Below the pieces are notes generated by a model. It was not told the origin of the DNA and did not search any database. It was given only the letters and a program-made list of their open reading frames with translations. Source: Planctomycetota bacterium (lineage in GTDB: Bacteria > Planctomycetota > Phycisphaerae > WQYP01). From it: a stretch of 5,597 bases of DNA. The position numbers were made by a program, and so were the translations under genes. Shown here one piece after another: positions 5,179-5,597 of the stretch. Every line of letters starts with the position of its first letter. Position 1 is the first letter of the stretch. The stretch spans positions 1-5,597 of the forward strand of contig JAKCCC010000159.1 of NCBI GenBank assembly GCA_021838985.1, read 5' to 3'.

Positions 5179-5597
5179 TTAAACTTACCCGCAGTATTCC
5201 TCGCCGCTCGGCCAGCGCCGGACGCCGCATGGCGGCAGCGATGTCGGGGCACCCCAGATACGCCCAGGACGAATCATCCTGTAGAACGGCATGCGCGTGG
5301 GTAACCGGTCCGCGCACCGCCCGAACCGCGGCGGGCAGCAGAGCCAGCGAGGAATTTTTTACCTCCACAAAACCGACGCCTTGCCCGCCGTAGCCGGAGC
5401 CTTCCAGAACCACTCCATCCGGCGCCCGGTGCGACACGAAGGGCACAAACAGATCGTAATGACCGCCCATTCGGCCGCGCAAAATGCCCGTAGGCTTGTA
5501 GGTTCCTTCCAGGATAGTCCTTTGCGCGGCGCCGAAGGTCAGGGAAACCTTCAGGATCGGCACGCCATAAAAATCCTGCAGGAACAGGCGGAGAATC
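5171..5597 (-). CDS. Unrecognised protein, 5' part cut by window edge
   Basis: The frame is open from the right edge to a TGA at 5173-5171, so at least 141 C-terminal residues are present. A GTG at 5563 could be a start, but the frame continues upstream of it without a stop (ILRLFLQDFYG), so I treat the gene as truncated at its 5' end. Codons are mostly G or C in third position, like the neighbouring genes, which supports real coding. The protein looks beta-rich and glycine-rich (GILRGRMGGHYDLFVPF, VLEGSGYGGQGVGFVEVKN) and ends RRGILRVSLSG. It has no clear membrane segment. Similar strand-like phrases, ILKVSLTFG near the left part and ILRVSLSG at the end, may mark repeated structural units. 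No family is recognised and no function is proposed. It overlaps the small frame that follows and lies in the same direction as the GH2 gene, so all three may be cotranscribed. Confidence 0.6.
   Translation of the reverse strand, partial: ILRLFLQDFYGVPILKVSLTFGAAQRTILEGTYKPTGILRGRMGGHYDLFVPFVSHRAPDGVVLEGSGYGGQGVGFVEVKNSSLALLPAAVRAVRGPVTHAHAVLQDDSSWAYLGCPDIAAAMRRPALAERRGILRVSLSG

Overview
The window is about 5.6 kb of GC-rich DNA. It carries two complete genes, two genes cut by the window edges, and one small, apparently frameshifted reading frame. The best guess for the host is a bacterium of the Planctomycetota-Verrucomicrobiota-Chlamydiota group, most likely a verrucomicrobial relative. Three things suggest this: a XylR-type (sugar-binding domain plus AraC HTH) regulator, a roughly 1000-residue glycoside hydrolase family 2 protein of the kind common in that group, and a short GC-rich palindromic repeat cluster in a gene leader. 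This is inference from content and cannot be settled from the window.

Layout, left to right. (1) Positions 1-396, minus strand: the 5' part of a gene for an unrecognised protein with hydrophobic segments. It has two credible in-frame starts, and a 33-bp, hairpin-forming repeat lies between them. (2) Positions 397-579: a divergent intergenic region with a 14-bp imperfect direct repeat at exactly 21-bp spacing just upstream of the regulator. That is the geometry of an AraC-family operator. (3) Positions 580-1755, plus strand: the XylR-like regulator. (4) Positions 1756-1870: a short GC-rich gap between convergent genes. (5) Positions 1871-4912, minus strand: the GH2 enzyme, with no export signal. 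(6) Positions 4913-4997: its short leader, with a possible promoter. (7) Positions 4998-5178, minus strand: a small membrane-type reading frame that reads cleanly only across a one-base shift. (8) Positions 5171-5597, minus strand: the 3' part of an unrecognised beta-rich protein that overlaps the small frame.

The likely shared theme is carbohydrate sensing and use. The regulator probably senses a sugar in the cytoplasm, and the neighbouring GH2 enzyme is predicted to cleave a glycoside there. The two genes converge, so they cannot share a promoter, and the regulatory link is inferred from proximity only. The regulator probably controls itself and perhaps the divergent gene at 1-396 through the 21-bp repeat. 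No RNA genes, CRISPR arrays, transposases or phage genes were seen.
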